Notes under the pieces: generated by a model
The model's database searches: none
What the model saw: only the letters and a program-made list of their open reading frames with translations
Told to the model about the DNA's origin: nothing
Shown: in pieces, positions 1 through 9,113 of the stretch
Position numbering within the stretch: the stretch's first letter is position 1
Layout: every line of letters starts with the position of its first letter
Position numbers and translations under genes: made by a program
Assembly: GCA_964563165.1 (NCBI GenBank)
Contig: CAZLWA010000078.1
Location: 40,758-104,757 of the forward strand
Reading direction: 5' to 3'
DNA: 64,000 nt
Source of the DNA: CAZLWA01 sp964563165
GTDB lineage: Bacteria > CLD3 > SB21

Positions 1-261
1 AACCAGTTTTCCGTTGTTAAAGAATAAAATACTCGGGATGCTCATGATGCCGAATTTCGAAGCAACGCCGGGATTGGCATCGACATCAATTTTACATATT
101 TTGGCCTGGCCCTCAAATTCATTCGCCATTTCTTCCACAACCGGTGCGATCATACGGCACGGCGCACACCACGTCGCCCAAAAGTCTATCATAACCGGGC
201 GGTCGGATTTGATCACTTCATTTTCAAACGTATCGTCGGTAAGAATGATCGGGTGGCTCAT
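1..261 (-). CDS. trxA: Thioredoxin (partial, C-terminus beyond the window)
   Basis: Cytoplasmic thiol-disulfide oxidoreductase of the thioredoxin fold. The 87 visible codons run from an ATG at 259-261 to the window edge and contain the family core FWATWCAPCR, with the redox pair Cys-Ala-Pro-Cys near residues 32-35. The classical Gly between the cysteines is Ala here, a common variant. The later KIDVDANP and IMSIPS segments, with the cis-proline loop, also match thioredoxin. An AAGGAG ribosome binding site lies just upstream of the ATG. The C-terminal 20 or so residues are missing only because the window ends. It follows lspA on the same strand after about 85 bases, so it may have its own promoter. 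Confidence 0.93.
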   Translation of the reverse strand, partial: MSHPIILTDDTFENEVIKSDRPVMIDFWATWCAPCRMIAPVVEEMANEFEGQAKICKIDVDANPGVASKFGIMSIPSILFFNNGKLV

Positions 262-346
262 AAGGCTTCTCTCCTTGTATAAATAATTAAAATAAATTTA
301 GTTCTTGAATTGGCTGCCCGGGATGTATAACGTTCCTACCCATGAT

Positions 347-874
347 TTATTCCGCAACCGGCTGATCGCCGGAGACTTCCGCCGGTACGTGTTCAAGGCG
401 GTGCCTTCCGAAAAGGACGAATGCCGTCATAATGATCATGCCGCAAACGACCGACGAGTCGGCGACGTTGAAAACCGGCCAGCGCTGCATGCCGACCACA
501 TCCGGAATATCGACGTCCACAAAGTCCACGACGCGTCCATACATCACGCGATCGATGAGATTACCCATGGCGCCTCCGAGGATCAGAGCCAGCGAAAGGC
601 GGTAAATCCATCTTTCATGCCGCATCTTATAAATGTACCAAATCAACCCGATGGAAGCGACGACGGAAACGATCGAAAAAAACCACCGTCCCCAAAACGG
701 ATGACTTTCAAAAAACCGAATGCCGAACGCCATGCCGGGATTCTCTAAAAAGGTGAGTTGAACCGTGGTTCCGAAAACGGGAATGGAATCGTGAAGCACC
801 ATCCACTGTTTGACCATCCATTTTGTCACTTGATCGAAAACGACTACGCACAACGCGATCCAATATATCTTCAA
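347..874 (-). CDS. lspA: Lipoprotein signal peptidase (signal peptidase II)
   Basis: Inner-membrane aspartyl protease that cleaves prolipoprotein signal peptides before the lipidated cysteine. At 175 residues it has the usual family length. It shows four hydrophobic segments and the signature blocks GNLIDR, VVDF and FNVADS. The expected catalytic aspartates are Asp117 and Asp139. The start is a TTG (872-874) preceded by AAGGAA at good spacing; no ATG fits. It lies 9 bases downstream of the DksA-like gene and follows ileS, a gene order (ileS next to lspA) seen in many bacteria. Substrates in this window are abundant: at least five predicted lipoproteins. Confidence 0.95.
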   Translation of the reverse strand: MKIYWIALCVVVFDQVTKWMVKQWMVLHDSIPVFGTTVQLTFLENPGMAFGIRFFESHPFWGRWFFSIVSVVASIGLIWYIYKMRHERWIYRLSLALILGGAMGNLIDRVMYGRVVDFVDVDIPDVVGMQRWPVFNVADSSVVCGMIIMTAFVLFGRHRLEHVPAEVSGDQPVAE

Positions 875-883
875 AACAATTCC

Positions 884-1294
884 TTACGAATTTGAGAATT
901 CCGATTGCTGAGAGTCTTTGTTTTTTACTTTTTCTAATTTCTTCTTGCAGTCCACATGGTACTTCGCAACGAGCACCACCTCCAGCCGTTCTTTTTCTAT
1001 ATCCTTATTGCAGATCATACATATACCGTAAGTGCCTTCGTCCACACGGTGCATCGCATCCGCTAACTCCGACAAATATTTATTCTCCCGCGCGGCGAGC
1101 AGGAACGTTTTTTCGCGGTCGTACGTGTCGCTGCCCTGATCCGCCATGTGGAACGCATACGCCGAATGATCGCCCGACGCGTCGCGGATAGTATCGTCAA
1201 GAAGAGTTTCTTTGATATAACCCATGTCTTTCAGAACTTTCGTCTGTTCCTCATGGATCAATTTCCTGAAATATTCCAGATCTTTTTTCTTCAT
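884..1294 (-). CDS. TraR/DksA family zinc-finger protein
   Basis: Small (136 residues) relative of DksA, a family that enters the RNA polymerase secondary channel and modulates transcription initiation, often with ppGpp. It has an N-terminal helical hairpin-like region and a C-terminal zinc finger (YGICMICNKDI, then a second pair). The metal ligands read Cys-x2-Cys ... His-x2-Cys, so the usual third cysteine is His. Two in-frame ATGs exist. The ribosome binding site AGAAGGA touches the first (1298-1300) but sits 6 bases from the second (1292-1294), so I chose the second. It lies between ileS and lspA in what looks like one operon. Whether it acts like DksA is not shown by sequence. Confidence 0.85.
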   Translation of the reverse strand: MKKKDLEYFRKLIHEEQTKVLKDMGYIKETLLDDTIRDASGDHSAYAFHMADQGSDTYDREKTFLLAARENKYLSELADAMHRVDEGTYGICMICNKDIEKERLEVVLVAKYHVDCKKKLEKVKNKDSQQSEFSNS

Positions 1295-1342
1295 AAACAT
1301 TCCTTCTCGAAGATGTGAGATTAATGGTCGTTGTGAGTGCTT

Positions 1343-4300
1343 CTATCCTACCCTTTTTACGCTGATCGTGACGCTTTGGTCGTTAATTTCGACTTCTTTT
1401 GTGAATTCACCTTGTTCCACCGTGGCACGAATATCCGACGCCAGAGTTTCATTTAATATATACTGCCGCTGATTGGCAATGGCACTTGTTAATTTCTCGT
1501 TTCCGTTAAATGAGATCTGGATTCTTTCGATAACTTCAAATCCTGCGTCCTTGCGTAAATTCTGAACCCGATTGACAAATTCCCGCGCCAGGCCTTCTTC
1601 GATCAAGGGCGGCGTCAGGTGCGTATCGAGCGCGACGGTCAGGCCGCCATCCGATTGAACCGCCAAACCTTCTTTTTCTTCGTGGAGGATCTCAACTTCA
1701 TTCCTGGTTATTTCAAATTCATGTCCGCCGACGTTGACTATGTGCTTACCGTGACGGGCGATAGCGTCAATCTCATTTTCTCCGAATGATTTGATCACCT
1801 GCGCGATCTGATTCACTTGCTGCCCGAATTTCGGACCCAGGGTCTTAAAATTCGGTTTTACCTTGCGATTCACGAGGCTGCCCGTGTCCGTGACAAATTC
1901 GATCGTTTTGACGTTCAATTCGCTTTTAATGATCTCCGAGAAATCGGTGATATGATTTCTTACGTCTGCGTCTTCCGTGACGGCAATGATCTTAGCCAGC
2001 GGCTGGCGAACCTTGAGTTCCTTCAATTCGCGCAGCGCACGTCCCAACTGTACGACGCGGCGCGGGGCGCTCATTTTTTCTTCCAGCGCTTTATCTTGTT
2101 TGGATACGTCCACGTCAGGAAATTCAGCCAGATGAACGCTTTCCGGACGATCTGCCCGGGTCAAGCGGCGGTATAATTTTTCCGCAAGAAAAGGGCAGAA
2201 CGGGGCCATCAGCTTAGAGAGCGTCAATAAAATTTCAAATAACGTTTGATACGCGGCCGTCTTATCTTCACCGCGTTCGCCTTTCCAAAATCGGCGACGG
2301 GAAAGCCTAATATACCAATTGGACAAGTCTTGGTCAATGAATTCCTGAATTATTTTTCCCGCTTTCGTGGTGTCGTATTTCTCAAGCTGGGCTCGGACTT
2401 CTTCGACGGTCGTTTGTAAACGCGAAAGAACCCACCGGTCGAGCTCCGACCGCCCGGTGACCGGGATTTCCGGTTCCGAATTTTCGAATCCGTCAATATT
2501 GGCATATAATATGAAAAATTTATAGGTTTCGAGGAGGGGCCGAAAAAGTTTCCTTTTCATTTCAACGAGCCCTTCCACGTCAAACCGTTTGGGCAGCCAG
2601 ATCGGCGTGTGCACCAGCAAATACCAGCGCACCACGTCCGCGCCAAACTGATCCAGCACGTCAAAAGGATTGACCACGTTGCCGAGCGACTTACTCATCT
2701 TCCGGCCTTGACCGTCCAGTACGAGTTCATTGACCACTACATTTTTGTACGGCGCCTGATTCATCAGAAATGTCGAAATGGCCATCAATGAATAAAACCA
2801 TCCGCGGGTTTGGTCCACACCTTCGCAGACGAAATCGGCGGGAAACTGTTTCTCAAAAATATCCTTATTCTCGAACGGATAATGCCACTGCGCATACGGC
2901 ATACTGCCGGAATCAAACCATACATCTACTACTTCCGGAGTGCGGGTAAAAGTTTTTCCGTTCTTTTCAAAAATCACATCGTCCACGTAGGGCTTGTGCA
3001 GATCCAGATCCTTTGGAACCGGACGGCCATCCCTCAGTTTTCCTTTTTGCAGATCCTCGCGGCTGCCGACGCAGTGGATCTCGCCGGATTTCTCGTCAAT
3101 CCACAGCGGGAGCGGCGTTCCCCAGTACCGGTCGCGCCCGAGCGACCAGTCAATATTATTGCGCAGCCAGTCGCCGAAACGCCCTTCCCGGGTTTCCGGC
3201 GGAAACCAATTGACCGTGGAATTATTTTCAACCATCTTGTCTTTGAAATCCGTCGTGCGGATGTACCACGCGTCGCGTGCGTAGTAAATCAACGGCGTGT
3301 GATGCCGCCAGCAGTGCGGGTAACTGTGTTTGATCTTTTCGGACCGGAATAAGATCCCGCGCCGTTTTAAATTCGTTATAATATCCGGATCGGCATCTTT
3401 GACGAATTGGCCTTTGAAATCCGTTACGATATCTTCGAATTTCCCCGCCGCGTCCACGGGCCGTAGAAACGGAAGGCCATTGGATTTGCAGACCACGTAG
3501 TCGTCTTCTCCGAATGCCGGCGCGGTATGGACAATGCCCGTTCCGTCTTCGGTAGTGACAAAGTCTCCGGCGATAACGAAAAACGCTTTTTTGTCAACCG
3601 GAACGTATTCAAACAGGCGGTCGTATTCCCGGCCGAGCAATTTTTCGCCTTTAAATTTTTCTACGACCTCATACTCTTCTTTTAATACGTCCTTCAGGCG
3701 CGCTTCGGCGAGGATGAGAAACTGATCTTTATATTTTGCTTTGACGTAATTGATATCGCCGCCCACCGCCAGGGCCACATTCGAGATCAGTGTCCAGGGT
3801 GTGGTCGTCCAGACGAGAAAGAAGGTGTTGTCCTGATCTTTTAATTTCATTTTCACATACACGGACGGATCGCTGACGTCCTGGTAGCCTTGCGCGACCT
3901 CATGCGACGACAGCGGTGTACCGCAGCGGGGGCAGTAGGGTACGACTTTGAACCGCTTGTAGATCAGTCCTTTGTCAAAAAACTGTTTGAGTATCCACCA
4001 GACGGATTCGACATAATTATTGTCGCAGGTGACGTAGGGATGTTCCAGATCGATCCAATATCCCATGCGGTCGGTCAGGTCCTCCCAGAGATTTTTGTAA
4101 GTCCAGACGCTTTCGAAACATTTCTTGTTGAAAGCCTCGACGCCGTACGCTTCAACTTCTTTTTTCCCGCTGATCTTGAGCGCTTTTTCGACTTCGATCT
4201 CGACTGGCAATCCGTGCGTATCCCAGCCGCCTTTGCGCTCCACGCGGTACCCGCGCATCGTTTTGTAGCGGCAGACAAAATCCTTGAGGGAGCGGGCTAA

Positions 4301-4477
4301 AACATGATGAATTCCGGGTTTGCCGTTAGCGGTGGGAGGGCCTTCGAAAAATACAAACGGGTTTTTGGCGTCACGCTGCTCGATACTCTTCTTGAAAATG
4401 CCCTGCGTTTTCCAGAATTCAAGGATTTCTTTTTCCAATTTAGGCAGTTCGTCCTGCGATTCGATTTCTTTGAACAT
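1343..4477 (-). CDS. ileS: Isoleucyl-tRNA synthetase, type 2
   Basis: Class I aminoacyl-tRNA synthetase that charges tRNA-Ile in the cytoplasm. The 1044-residue protein has the HIGH-equivalent motif as HHVL (residues 57-60) in the context PPTANGKPGIHH, the WDTHGLPVE block, an editing (CP1) domain, the KMSKS loop at 593-597 (GRKMSKSLGN) and a C-terminal anticodon-binding region. The HIGH context and RKGGWDTHGLP mark it as the type 2, eukaryote-like form, the class that includes the mupirocin-resistant enzymes. A TTGATT-17-TATATA promoter lies upstream on the same strand. It is the first gene of a probable ileS, dksA-like, lspA operon. The nearest GAGG to the ATG is about 16 bases away, so the start is a little uncertain. 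Confidence 0.96.
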   Translation of the reverse strand: MFKEIESQDELPKLEKEILEFWKTQGIFKKSIEQRDAKNPFVFFEGPPTANGKPGIHHVLARSLKDFVCRYKTMRGYRVERKGGWDTHGLPVEIEVEKALKISGKKEVEAYGVEAFNKKCFESVWTYKNLWEDLTDRMGYWIDLEHPYVTCDNNYVESVWWILKQFFDKGLIYKRFKVVPYCPRCGTPLSSHEVAQGYQDVSDPSVYVKMKLKDQDNTFFLVWTTTPWTLISNVALAVGGDINYVKAKYKDQFLILAEARLKDVLKEEYEVVEKFKGEKLLGREYDRLFEYVPVDKKAFFVIAGDFVTTEDGTGIVHTAPAFGEDDYVVCKSNGLPFLRPVDAAGKFEDIVTDFKGQFVKDADPDIITNLKRRGILFRSEKIKHSYPHCWRHHTPLIYYARDAWYIRTTDFKDKMVENNSTVNWFPPETREGRFGDWLRNNIDWSLGRDRYWGTPLPLWIDEKSGEIHCVGSREDLQKGKLRDGRPVPKDLDLHKPYVDDVIFEKNGKTFTRTPEVVDVWFDSGSMPYAQWHYPFENKDIFEKQFPADFVCEGVDQTRGWFYSLMAISTFLMNQAPYKNVVVNELVLDGQGRKMSKSLGNVVNPFDVLDQFGADVVRWYLLVHTPIWLPKRFDVEGLVEMKRKLFRPLLETYKFFILYANIDGFENSEPEIPVTGRSELDRWVLSRLQTTVEEVRAQLEKYDTTKAGKIIQEFIDQDLSNWYIRLSRRRFWKGERGEDKTAAYQTLFEILLTLSKLMAPFCPFLAEKLYRRLTRADRPESVHLAEFPDVDVSKQDKALEEKMSAPRRVVQLGRALRELKELKVRQPLAKIIAVTEDADVRNHITDFSEIIKSELNVKTIEFVTDTGSLVNRKVKPNFKTLGPKFGQQVNQIAQVIKSFGENEIDAIARHGKHIVNVGGHEFEITRNEVEILHEEKEGLAVQSDGGLTVALDTHLTPPLIEEGLAREFVNRVQNLRKDAGFEVIERIQISFNGNEKLTSAIANQRQYILNETLASDIRATVEQGEFTKEVEINDQSVTISVKRVG

Positions 4478-4511
4478 GATTTGTTTAAATGATCCTCATA
4501 ATTAAGGGGCA

Positions 4512-4540
4512 TATATAGAAAAAGAAGGGGAGAAAATCAA
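4512..4540 (-). promoter_or_regulatory. Predicted sigma70-type promoter of ileS
   Basis: On the minus strand TTGATT (4535-4540) is followed after 17 bases by TATATA (4512-4517). Transcription would start near 4505, giving a leader of about 28 bases before the ileS ATG. Confidence 0.55.
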
Positions 4541-4566
4541 ATCAAAAGATTTTGTCAAAAAAAATC

Positions 4567-4595
4567 TTGACTTGTTCTACTTCCATCTTTATATT
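4567..4595 (+). promoter_or_regulatory. Predicted sigma70-type promoter of the PD40 lipoprotein gene
   Basis: TTGACT (4567-4572), a 17-base spacer and TATATT (4590-4595). Transcription would start near 4602, leaving a long leader of about 215 bases that includes the 8-bp tandem repeat at 4629-4657. The promoter is back to back with that of ileS. Confidence 0.55.
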
Positions 4596-4628
4596 ACATA
4601 TGTTCCTGAGGGTAAGTAGTCATTATCT

Positions 4629-4657
4629 CTATTCTTCTATTCTTCTATTCTTCTATT
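4629..4657. repeat. Short tandem repeat, 8-bp unit CTATTCTT x 3.6
   Basis: Three complete copies of CTATTCTT and a partial fourth lie in the roughly 340-base ileS/lipoprotein intergenic region, inside the predicted 5' leader of the lipoprotein mRNA. The rest of the region holds the two divergent promoters and AT-rich sequence. Slippage at such a repeat could vary the leader, but nothing here proves it. Confidence 0.7.
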
Positions 4658-4817
4658 TGATAAGAGAAGAGATGTGCATTACTTACGCATCTGGCTTTTT
4701 GTAATTATTTGTTGGGTTTTTTTGCGTAAAGGATTTGCACACGTTCAATAATTTTTGGAACCTGTGTAAAGCCAAATGTCAAATTGAAAGTCAAATTAGT
4801 TTGTAAGGATGTAAAAT

Positions 4818-5726
4818 ATGAAAATCAAACTTTTTGTTATTGTGATAATGCTTGGCATTGTGTCATGCAAGGATAAAAAAGACGATGGTACTTGCACGGT
4901 TTGCCCATGTCTTTTTGATGATTGCTTTGCCGATTTTCGGCTCACGGATTTTGAGCCCGCCTGGTCTCCGGATGGGAAAACGATTGCATATGTACATGGT
5001 GATACTATTGACGGCCTAACCGGTATTTATTTGATTGATACGAACGGGACCAATAAACAACAGCTTTATGCGAGTATTTCCGCGTACGACCCAACATGGT
5101 CGCCCGACAGCAAATGGCTTGCATTTTCGAATGCGGGTCAACTTTATAAAATCAAAATCACCGGCGACAGCTTAACTCAACTTACAACCGAAGGCAGTAA
5201 TTTTACTCCCTCATGGAGCCCCGATGGACAATGGATCGCTTATCATAGAAGCTATGCCTATCCTGAGTCAATTTCAGTGCAAGGAATTTGGATTCTGAAC
5301 TCAATCAATGAAACAAAAATCAAGGTCGGATCAGGAATTTATCCATCATGGACATCTGACAGCCAGCACTTAGTATGCGTTGGATTTCACGGCGAGGTAT
5401 ACAGGATTAATAAAAATGATTCCAATGACGTTTTGAAATTAACATCTCTAAATAGTGTAAATATTTACGCTACGGACAACAGATATCCAAAATACTCAAA
5501 TCAAGCCCAAATTACTTTTACATCTAAATCTGAAGGTGTAAGTCCACAAATCTGGGTTATGAATTCTGATGGATCAAATTTAGACCAAATTACGACTACT
5601 CAAGGTTATTCTTGCGATTGGTCTCCTGACGGAAGTTTAATCGTCTATACCGATTCTCGATCTGTAAACGGCAGGTTATGGATAATCCAAAGAGACGGTC
5701 AAGCGAGTCATCAAATAACTTTTTGA
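4818..5726 (+). CDS. Lipoprotein with TolB-like PD40 beta-propeller repeats
   Basis: A 302-residue predicted lipoprotein: a short hydrophobic signal ends in LGIVSC, with Cys17 as the lipidation site. The rest is a series of about six PD40 repeats, the TolB-type propeller blades, seen as SPDGKTIAYV, SPDSKWLAF, SPDGQWIAYH and similar motifs. Such propellers usually bind proteins or glycans at the cell surface. The start ATG has AAGGAT at a good distance. Several cysteines follow the lipobox (TCTVCPCLFDDC). It precedes the subtilisin gene by about 200 bases and may not share its transcript. The exact role is unknown; TolB itself is unlikely because the genes for its Tol partners are absent. Confidence 0.8.
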   Translation: MKIKLFVIVIMLGIVSCKDKKDDGTCTVCPCLFDDCFADFRLTDFEPAWSPDGKTIAYVHGDTIDGLTGIYLIDTNGTNKQQLYASISAYDPTWSPDSKWLAFSNAGQLYKIKITGDSLTQLTTEGSNFTPSWSPDGQWIAYHRSYAYPESISVQGIWILNSINETKIKVGSGIYPSWTSDSQHLVCVGFHGEVYRINKNDSNDVLKLTSLNSVNIYATDNRYPKYSNQAQITFTSKSEGVSPQIWVMNSDGSNLDQITTTQGYSCDWSPDGSLIVYTDSRSVNGRLWIIQRDGQASHQITF

Positions 5727-5774
5727 AACTAAACACGAAGAAATCCGTGTCAGATCCACCAATAATAAAAAAAA

Positions 5775-5856
5775 CCGCCGATGGCGCTTAGAACACCACC
5801 GACGGCGTAAATGCAAACGAAGACGTAGGTTGTTCCCGACACGAGGTCGGGATGCG
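5775..5856 (+). other. Intergenic inverted repeats between the two secreted-protein genes
   Basis: Two hairpin-forming stretches lie here. One is an imperfect 10-bp stem made of CCGCCGATGG and CCACCGACGG. The other is CCCGAC-ACGAG-GTCGGG, followed shortly by a T-rich run. They could act as a terminator for the PD40 lipoprotein gene. I compared them mentally with common riboswitch cores and saw no convincing match. Confidence 0.35.
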
Positions 5857-5925
5857 CCTTTTTGTTTGCCATCCATTATAACAAAAAAATTCGTGGTTTT
5901 CAAAGCAATTTTATTGGAGATGAAC

Positions 5926-8280
5926 ATGAAACCTGTAAAATTCTGTTTATTGGGGGCTGTGCTAACGATGGCTTTTTTAATGCGTTCGCAAGACCTGACT
6001 GCTCAGTTAAGAAAAGATCTAGAGAATGAAATCAATGTTTTTATCGTCAGGGATTCACTTGATTTCCCTGCTCAAGAAACGAATTCGCTGAGGCACACTT
6101 CATTGACCATTCGATCCAAGCGGATTAGAGATGTTTTTGATCGTTTTAATGTGGAATCGATTGCCCGGGGTATTCCGAATTTCGTCGATCAAGACACAGT
6201 TAAAATTGTAGACGGTGGGAGGAGTGTGCGAGTTCCCGACCTTTCACGTATTTTCAGAGTACGGCTTCAGAGAAAGGAAGATGTGGACCTAGTTATATCT
6301 GAATTATCCAAGATACCGGGAGTCGCTTATGCCGAGAAAAATGTAGACGCACACTTATTTTCAGATCCGGATTCCGCTAAACAATGGCATCTTAAAAACA
6401 CCGGCCAATCTGGCGGCACGTATGGAGCCGATATTAAAGCGGATCAAGCCTGGCAGATTTTTACCGGCAGTTCGACAGCCAAGATTGGGATCATAGATAC
6501 CGGTGTAGAAACGGCGCACGAAGACTTGAGCGGCAAAGCTACTGGAGACAGTCCTGATGGCAACGATTTTCATGGAACCCATGTAGCCGGTATAGCCGCA
6601 GCAAAAGCCAACAACGGAAAGGGCGGACGCGGTGTTGATTGGAATGCTCAGATAATCTCTAGGAGAATTTTTTCACAGGGTTATTATGACGGCGACGCAA
6701 CAGCATCCAGTAAAATTCACAGTGCGGTCGATGCAGGCGCTAAGGTTTTAAATCACAGCTGGGGATGGAACGGTACACTTCTGGCACCTTCCACTACCAT
6801 TCGATTGGCATTTGCTTACGCCTATAAAATGAATTGTGTTTCCGTTGTTGCAATGGGAAACGCTGGTAGTAATCAACTTACTTATCCTGCGGCAATGGGC
6901 CAAGGAGTTATCGCTGTTGGGGCTTCAACCGACAACGATGTCAAATCGTCTTTTTCGAATTACAATTCATATATTGATGTAGTGGCCCCGGGTGGCATTA
7001 ATCCGTATCCTAATAATGATCAGCATGACATCTGGTCATCGTGGGGTAATAATTCATATAGGTATCTTGCCGGAACGTCAATGGCAACACCTGTTGTTAC
7101 TGGACTTGCTTCATTACTTAAGGGCTACAACACAATATTGTATAACGATGATATTGAACATATAATTCAGTTGTCTGCCGATGACGTAAACTCAACTCAA
7201 TATCCAGGATGGGATCAATACATGGGTTACGGTAGAGTCAATGCAAAGCGAGCATTGGATTTGCTAACAGGTACAAGTTCGATTTATCACAACATGATTG
7301 TTGGTGGTACGACAATAACTTTGAACCCGCCCAGTTATGGAATGCAATTTTATGGGGTTAGCGGATTGACTGATGGATATACATATATGGTAAAACAATA
7401 CGAGGTCCAAAGATCGGTAACCTTTCCTTATCGAATTTCTCCAAGCGTTTGGGGAGACGGCTATGCATCAATCGGGTTCTCCACTGGTAATCCGAATTAT
7501 GGAATGAACTGGTGCGATGTTGTTCCTGGTTCAGTAACGAACACAGGCGCGACACTAAGAACGTATGTCTATGACGTGGATGACGGAGTGACTCATCGGT
7601 GGTTTCCTACGGATGCGAGTCATGTAACTTATACCTTTTCAGTTTTAGGCACATATCCACCCGTTACAGTTTCTCTGACGGCAAATCCTTCCCAGGCTCC
7701 GTCAAAAGGATCTCTCGTGACATTGACAGCGAGTGCATCCGGCGGAACAGGATATTATTCGTTTTCGTGGGTTGGTGCCAGCCCAAGCGGCGGCGGAAGC
7801 GGTAACGGGCCGACAGCCACAACGAATGTTACGATTTGCGGCCAGGGAGTGACAGTTACTGCGACAAGCGGCTCTCAAACCGCGACTGCTACGATCAATT
7901 TGACGTACGTAGGCTGCGCCGGTGGCTGTGATGAAGATGGAAATCCAGGTGGACCTTATCCGTGCAAAAAACTGATTCGATCTGAAACTCAGAAATTACC
8001 TGATAAATTCGAACTTTCACAAAATTATCCGAATCCGTTCAATCCTACGACGACAATAAAATTTGCGATACCTATCGCGTCAAATGTAATCCTTAAAATT
8101 TATAATATTCAAGGCCAGGAAGTTAAAACATTGGTTGGGGATTATCTCAGTGAAGGTTTTTATGAAGCGGAATGGGATGGCAAGGATGAAGCCGGAAGCC
8201 AAGTGGCAAGTGGAATTTATGTTTACCGTATTCAAGCTGGAAATTTTGTTCAATCTAAAAAACTTACATTTATCAAGTAA
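5926..8280 (+). CDS. Secreted subtilisin-family (S8) serine protease with C-terminal type A sorting domain
   Basis: Extracellular or surface protease of 784 residues. In order: signal peptide; an inhibitor-like propeptide to about residue 140; an S8 catalytic domain with Asp191 (IIDTGVE), His216 (FHGTHVAG) and Ser385 (GTSMATP); a beta-rich Ig/PKD-like region; and a C-terminal domain starting near the NYPNPFNP motif and ending in VQSKKLTFIK. That last domain is the FlgD-like/type IX secretion sorting domain typical of FCB bacteria. The start is the ATG at 5926, which has GGAG at 6 bases; the upstream in-frame ATGs lack a good site. It is followed by a terminator. I infer export by type IX secretion, whose genes are not in this window. 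Confidence 0.94.
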   Translation: MKPVKFCLLGAVLTMAFLMRSQDLTAQLRKDLENEINVFIVRDSLDFPAQETNSLRHTSLTIRSKRIRDVFDRFNVESIARGIPNFVDQDTVKIVDGGRSVRVPDLSRIFRVRLQRKEDVDLVISELSKIPGVAYAEKNVDAHLFSDPDSAKQWHLKNTGQSGGTYGADIKADQAWQIFTGSSTAKIGIIDTGVETAHEDLSGKATGDSPDGNDFHGTHVAGIAAAKANNGKGGRGVDWNAQIISRRIFSQGYYDGDATASSKIHSAVDAGAKVLNHSWGWNGTLLAPSTTIRLAFAYAYKMNCVSVVAMGNAGSNQLTYPAAMGQGVIAVGASTDNDVKSSFSNYNSYIDVVAPGGINPYPNNDQHDIWSSWGNNSYRYLAGTSMATPVVTGLASLLKGYNTILYNDDIEHIIQLSADDVNSTQYPGWDQYMGYGRVNAKRALDLLTGTSSIYHNMIVGGTTITLNPPSYGMQFYGVSGLTDGYTYMVKQYEVQRSVTFPYRISPSVWGDGYASIGFSTGNPNYGMNWCDVVPGSVTNTGATLRTYVYDVDDGVTHRWFPTDASHVTYTFSVLGTYPPVTVSLTANPSQAPSKGSLVTLTASASGGTGYYSFSWVGASPSGGGSGNGPTATTNVTICGQGVTVTATSGSQTATATINLTYVGCAGGCDEDGNPGGPYPCKKLIRSETQKLPDKFELSQNYPNPFNPTTTIKFAIPIASNVILKIYNIQGQEVKTLVGDYLSEGFYEAEWDGKDEAGSQVASGIYVYRIQAGNFVQSKKLTFIK

Positions 8281-8294
8281 ACTCAGTCGAATAC

Positions 8295-8326
8295 GCCCCG
8301 GACATATCCTTCGGGGCTTTCGATTT
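8295..8326 (+). terminator. Rho-independent terminator-like hairpin after the subtilisin gene
   Basis: Stem GCCCCG/CGGGGC (8295-8300 with 8312-8317), an 11-base loop and a T-rich tail, 14 bases after the stop codon. It would also separate the convergent nitroreductase gene. Confidence 0.6.
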
Positions 8327-8342
8327 CTTGACACGATTATTG

Positions 8343-9044
8343 TCAAATTCTTATTCTCAATTTCTTACCGTCATTCCATTGGACTATTTGTTCCAGTGGC
8401 TTTCTTTTCAAATCCGGCACCGTTGCGTCTTTGGCCGGATAGCCGATCGGAAATAAAATGAACGGCTTTTCATTTTCAGGGCGGTTGAGAAGCTTTGAAA
8501 GGAAATTCATCGGACTGGGCGTATGCGTGAGCGTGGCCAATCCCATCGTATGAATGGCGGTAATGAAAAATCCGCAGGCGATACCAACGCTCTCATGCAC
8601 GTAATAATGCGTGATTTTTTCGCCGTTCTCCTTAAGCCCGTAATTTTGCCTGAAGCAAATGACTAAATAGGGTGCGGTTTCCAAAAAGGGCTTATGCCAA
8701 TCGGTGCCAAGCGGCGTGAGCGCTTCCAGCCACTCGGGCGTCATGCGGCCGCCTTCGTAGCTGGTTTTTTCTTCCTGTTCCGCCGCCCCGCGAATCTGTT
8801 TTTTTAGTTCCGGGTCGTCCACGACCACGAACGTCCAAGGCTGTTTATGCGCGCCCGAAGGCGCGGTACTTGCCGTTCGGATTGCGAATTCAATGCATTC
8901 GCGCGGAACGGGCTCGTCCGAAAAAAAGCGCACGCTGCGCCGGCGATCCATATGTGTGTAGAATTCTTCCGCCTCGGAGATCATTTCCGGTCCGGATTTC
9001 CGAACGAATTCAAGCGGAATAGGACGATAAGATTTTTTGTCCAT
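8343..9044 (-). CDS. Nitroreductase-family flavoprotein (iodotyrosine deiodinase-like subgroup)
   Basis: Probable FMN-dependent oxidoreductase of 233 residues. The N-terminal RRRSVRFFS and the block ASTAPSGAHKQPW are typical of the nitroreductase branch that contains iodotyrosine deiodinase and BluB-like enzymes; RRSVR contacts FMN phosphate in this fold. The family length is right and no signal peptide is seen, so it is cytoplasmic. The substrate cannot be told from sequence: bacterial members reduce nitro compounds or halogenated phenols, or are uncharacterised. It is convergent with the subtilisin gene and 69 bases downstream of glnD, so joint transcription is possible. Confidence 0.85.
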   Translation of the reverse strand: MDKKSYRPIPLEFVRKSGPEMISEAEEFYTHMDRRRSVRFFSDEPVPRECIEFAIRTASTAPSGAHKQPWTFVVVDDPELKKQIRGAAEQEEKTSYEGGRMTPEWLEALTPLGTDWHKPFLETAPYLVICFRQNYGLKENGEKITHYYVHESVGIACGFFITAIHTMGLATLTHTPSPMNFLSKLLNRPENEKPFILFPIGYPAKDATVPDLKRKPLEQIVQWNDGKKLRIRI

Positions 9045-9113
9045 AAGATAATTTCTTAGTTAAATATTAGCTGCGTATCCAACGGTGAATGTTTAATTCT
9101 CAATTCCTAATTT

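Noticed and set aside
5775..5856. Riboswitch before the subtilisin gene
   Set aside because: No conserved core of the c-di-GMP, TPP, cobalamin, fluoride or guanidine classes was recognised; hairpins alone are not enough.
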